NCBI GenBank assembly: GCA_021413595.1
Contig: JAIOQD010000566.1
Coordinates: 1-8,324 of the forward strand
Length of the DNA stretch: 8,324 bases
From: Bacteroidota bacterium
Lineage (GTDB): Bacteria > Bacteroidota > Bacteroidia > 2-12-FULL-35-15
Direction: 5' to 3'
The notes below the pieces were generated by a model, which was not told the origin of the DNA, did not search any database, and saw nothing but the letters and a program-made list of their open reading frames with translations. Both the position numbers and the translations under genes were made by a program. Of this stretch, positions 6,277 to 8,324 are shown piece after piece. How positions within the stretch are numbered: the first letter of the stretch is position 1; each line of letters begins with the position of its first letter.

Positions 6277-8324
6277 ATGCAACTTAGCGATATTTCAACA
6301 ACAATCAATGGAGGAAACCTAAGTTATTGGCATTGGGATTTTGATGATGGCGACACGGCTGCTATGCAAAATACCTGGCATACTTATGTTACCTGTGATA
6401 CATTCAATGTAAAACTAGTTGTAACATCAAACGATGGATGTAAAGACAGCACCACAAAAGCGGTTATTGTAAATTGCTTACCAATACCGAATTTTAATAC
6501 TACACCTGTTTGCAAAAATCAAGCAATGGTATTTACAGATTCGAGCACAGGTACTATTTCTACATGGAAATGGGATTTTGGAGATAATAGTGCCATAAAC
6601 ACGAGTAGTAATCCTAGTTATACGTATGCAAATTCGGGAATTTATAATGTTTCGTTAACAGTAACAACAAGTGATGGATGTTCTGATTCCATTACAAAAC
6701 CGGTACAAATTTATTACAACCCGGTAGCCGGTTTCAGTCATACCGATGTATGTTTAGGAGATACGATGTATTTTAATAATACCTCTACGGTTGATAATTC
6801 CAGTTCAATTGCATCCTATTTATGGGTGTTTGGAGATAATAGCGCAACAGGTAGCCTACAAAATCCGAATCATTATTACTCAGCACAGGGAACTTACTCT
6901 GTTACTTTGGTATCAACAACTATCGATGGATGTTCCAATGCATCCAACATTCAGGTAAATGCGTTTGATGCGCCCGGTTCAGCATTCTCTTTCAGTAATA
7001 CCTGTTTATTAGATTCTGCGCTGTTTACAAATACAACAAGTAGTCCTACTATAGGCAACACCGCAAACTGGTCATGGGATTTCGGAGACGGAAGTATTAT
7101 GAACACTTCAGCCTGGAATTTAAACCATTTATATTCAGCCCCCGGAAATTATCAGGTTACTTTAATAACATATTCTTCCAATCTTGCTTGTTCTGATACC
7201 TTGCAAGATTCCATTACTGTGTTTCCTATGCCTGTTGCTAATTTTGTTTTTAATAATATATGTTTAAATCAGGTAATGAATTTTAATGACTCCTCAAGTA
7301 TTTTAAGCGGAAATATAGCAAGCTGGTTATGGGACTTTGGTGATGCAAGCGCATTAGTCATTACACAAAACCCTGGCCATACCTATACAAATCCCGGAAC
7401 TTATATTGTTACTTTAATTGCAACATCCAATAATAATTGTAAGGATACAATTACAAAAAGTGTAGTGGTGCATCCATTGCCTGATGCAGAATTCAGTGCA
7501 TTAAATGTTTGCGATGGTAGCAGTGCTCTGTTCAATGACCTGTCAACTATCCTTGCAACGGATACATTACAATCCTGGTTCTGGGATTTTGGTGATGGAA
7601 GTGCGATAAGCAACAATCAAAATAATTCTCATTTATATTCTGCTGTGGGTTCTTATACTATTGAGTTGTTGGTTATTTCAAATTTCGGTTGTTTGGATTC
7701 TATCAGTAAAGTAAGGGTTGTTAACCCTAATCCGGTTGTGAATTTTACGGCAAGTGATACCTTAGGGTGTGAGCCTTTATGTATTAATTATCAAAATTTA
7801 TCCTTCATTTCTGTAGGTAATAATGTTACCTGGTTATGGAATTTGGGTGATGGAAGTCCAACAAATAATTCACAGGATCTATTTCATTGTTATACGAATG
7901 ATTCCGTTTATTCAATAATATCTTATACTCCAGCTTTAACTGTTACCTCTGATAGTGGCTGCGTGAGTACTTTGTCTAAAAATAATTACATCAATGTATA
8001 TCCTCAACCTGATGCGAATTTCACCGTTCAACCACAAACAACAACTATCATAGACCCCGTTGTTTCAATTTCAGACCTAACTATAGGAGGAAATTATTGG
8101 TATTGGAATTTTGGTGATGGTGACACTTCATCTGCTTTTAATCCGGGCACTCATACCTATCAGGATACTAGTACTTACACCATAACATTAATTACCTCCA
8201 CTCAATATAATTGTATTGATACTGCATATCAGACCATTATTATTGAGCCGGACTTTATATTTTTTATTCCAAATACCTTTTCACCTAACGATGATGGTAT
8301 AAACGACTTTTTCTCCGGTAAAGG
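6277..8324 (+). CDS. C-terminal part of the same gene: PKD array and start of CHU_C (runs off window)
   Basis: The frame of the preceding segment stays open without interruption from 6265 to the window end (686 codons after the TGA). Eight PKD modules start at about 6232 (spanning the stop), 6481, 6718, 6967, 7228, 7477, 7729 and 8005. Typical cores are WKWDFGDN, WSWDFGDG, WLWDFGDA and WYWNFGDG. A CHU_C domain begins near 8251 (FIPNTFSPNDDGINDFF) and is cut off; about 70 more residues are expected by comparison with the two upstream genes. The first in-frame ATG after the stop is 6277, preceded by AGGAG at 6267-6271. A protein starting there would begin inside a PKD domain and lack a signal peptide, so I treat this as the remainder of the 4645 gene rather than an independent gene. 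Uninterrupted, the protein would be roughly 1,300 residues. Confidence 0.8.
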   Translation, partial: MQLSDISTTINGGNLSYWHWDFDDGDTAAMQNTWHTYVTCDTFNVKLVVTSNDGCKDSTTKAVIVNCLPIPNFNTTPVCKNQAMVFTDSSTGTISTWKWDFGDNSAINTSSNPSYTYANSGIYNVSLTVTTSDGCSDSITKPVQIYYNPVAGFSHTDVCLGDTMYFNNTSTVDNSSSIASYLWVFGDNSATGSLQNPNHYYSAQGTYSVTLVSTTIDGCSNASNIQVNAFDAPGSAFSFSNTCLLDSALFTNTTSSPTIGNTANWSWDFGDGSIMNTSAWNLNHLYSAPGNYQVTLITYSSNLACSDTLQDSITVFPMPVANFVFNNICLNQVMNFNDSSSILSGNIASWLWDFGDASALVITQNPGHTYTNPGTYIVTLIATSNNNCKDTITKSVVVHPLPDAEFSALNVCDGSSALFNDLSTILATDTLQSWFWDFGDGSAISNNQNNSHLYSAVGSYTIELLVISNFGCLDSISKVRVVNPNPVVNFTASDTLGCEPLCINYQNLSFISVGNNVTWLWNLGDGSPTNNSQDLFHCYTNDSVYSIISYTPALTVTSDSGCVSTLSKNNYINVYPQPDANFTVQPQTTTIIDPVVSISDLTIGGNYWYWNFGDGDTSSAFNPGTHTYQDTSTYTITLITSTQYNCIDTAYQTIIIEPDFIFFIPNTFSPNDDGINDFFSGK
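7228..8324 (+). repeat. Shared C-terminal cassette, copy 3 (truncated by window end)
   Basis: PKDa starts near 7228 (NNNCKDT...VVHP), PKDb near 7477 (VCDGSSALFNDLSTI...SNFGCLDSISK), PKDc near 7729 (DTLGCEPLC...HCYTND...TSDSGC), PKDd near 8005 (TYTITLITSTQYNCIDT) and CHU_C near 8251 (FSPNDDGINDFF). The order and the module-specific cysteines are the same as in the two upstream genes. The rest of CHU_C lies beyond the window. Confidence 0.85.

Larger units (their letters stand above)
4645..8324 (+). pseudogene. Whole third adhesin gene, interrupted once by TGA (possible pseudogene or sequence error)
   Basis: The two segments form one frame with continuous domain order: signal peptide, IgGFc-binding-type head, nine PKD domains, CHU_C. 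The only lesion visible is one stop codon. No frameshift is present, and 686 codons downstream remain open with intact PKD core motifs and codon use like the neighbours. Such preservation argues for a very recent mutation, a base-call error, or readthrough. An old, decaying pseudogene would have collected further stops. The 3' end lies outside the window. Confidence 0.55.

Noticed and set aside
6262..6310. Selenocysteine insertion with a SECIS hairpin after the TGA
   Set aside because: No convincing stem-loop is visible in the ~40 bases after the stop, and Sec in a structural extracellular PKD Cys position would be unusual. It was left as a check, not a call.
7401..7616. Minus-strand 71-residue open frame
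   Set aside because: It lies antisense to PKD modules whose + strand frame has clear homology.

Overview
The window most likely comes from a member of the Bacteroidota (Flavobacteriia/Sphingobacteriia/Chitinophagia-like). It is AT-rich. All its genes lie on the + strand and encode long secreted proteins built from PKD and Ig-like beta-sandwich modules. Two complete proteins, and the start of a third, end in the gliding-motility-associated C-terminal domain (CHU_C, 'type B' sorting signal of the type IX secretion system, T9SS), which is essentially restricted to this phylum.

Layout: (1) 1-1936 is the 3' part of a giant adhesin gene that enters from the left. It has two ~95-residue Ig-like tandem units and a trace of a third, four PKD domains and a CHU_C domain. 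A TGA at 17-19 interrupts the frame. (2) 2011-4542 is a complete 843-residue protein with a signal peptide, a Cys-rich head domain, an Ig domain, two Ig-like repeats, four PKD domains and CHU_C. (3) 4543-4644 is a short intergenic stretch containing one half of an imperfect ~72-bp tandem duplication. The second half contains a GC-rich palindrome and is translated as the first 24 residues of the next gene. (4) 4645-8324 is one continuous reading frame with a signal peptide, an IgGFc-binding-type N-terminal domain, nine PKD modules and the first part of a CHU_C domain cut off by the window end. A single in-frame TGA at 6262-6264, exactly at a conserved cysteine position, splits it into two open frames.

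The three genes share a position-by-position homologous C-terminal cassette (PKDa-PKDb-PKDc-PKDd-CHU_C) and carry unrelated N-terminal heads. This looks like a tandemly duplicated surface-adhesin locus in which a common stalk plus T9SS anchor displays different binding heads. No regulatory, enzymatic or transport gene is visible. The PorP/SprF-like partner often found beside such genes is not in the window. No convincing gene was found on the minus strand, and no RNA genes, IS elements or CRISPR arrays were seen. The points most worth checking are the two in-frame TGA codons (mutation, assembly error or recoding) and the translated palindromic repeat at the start of the third gene.
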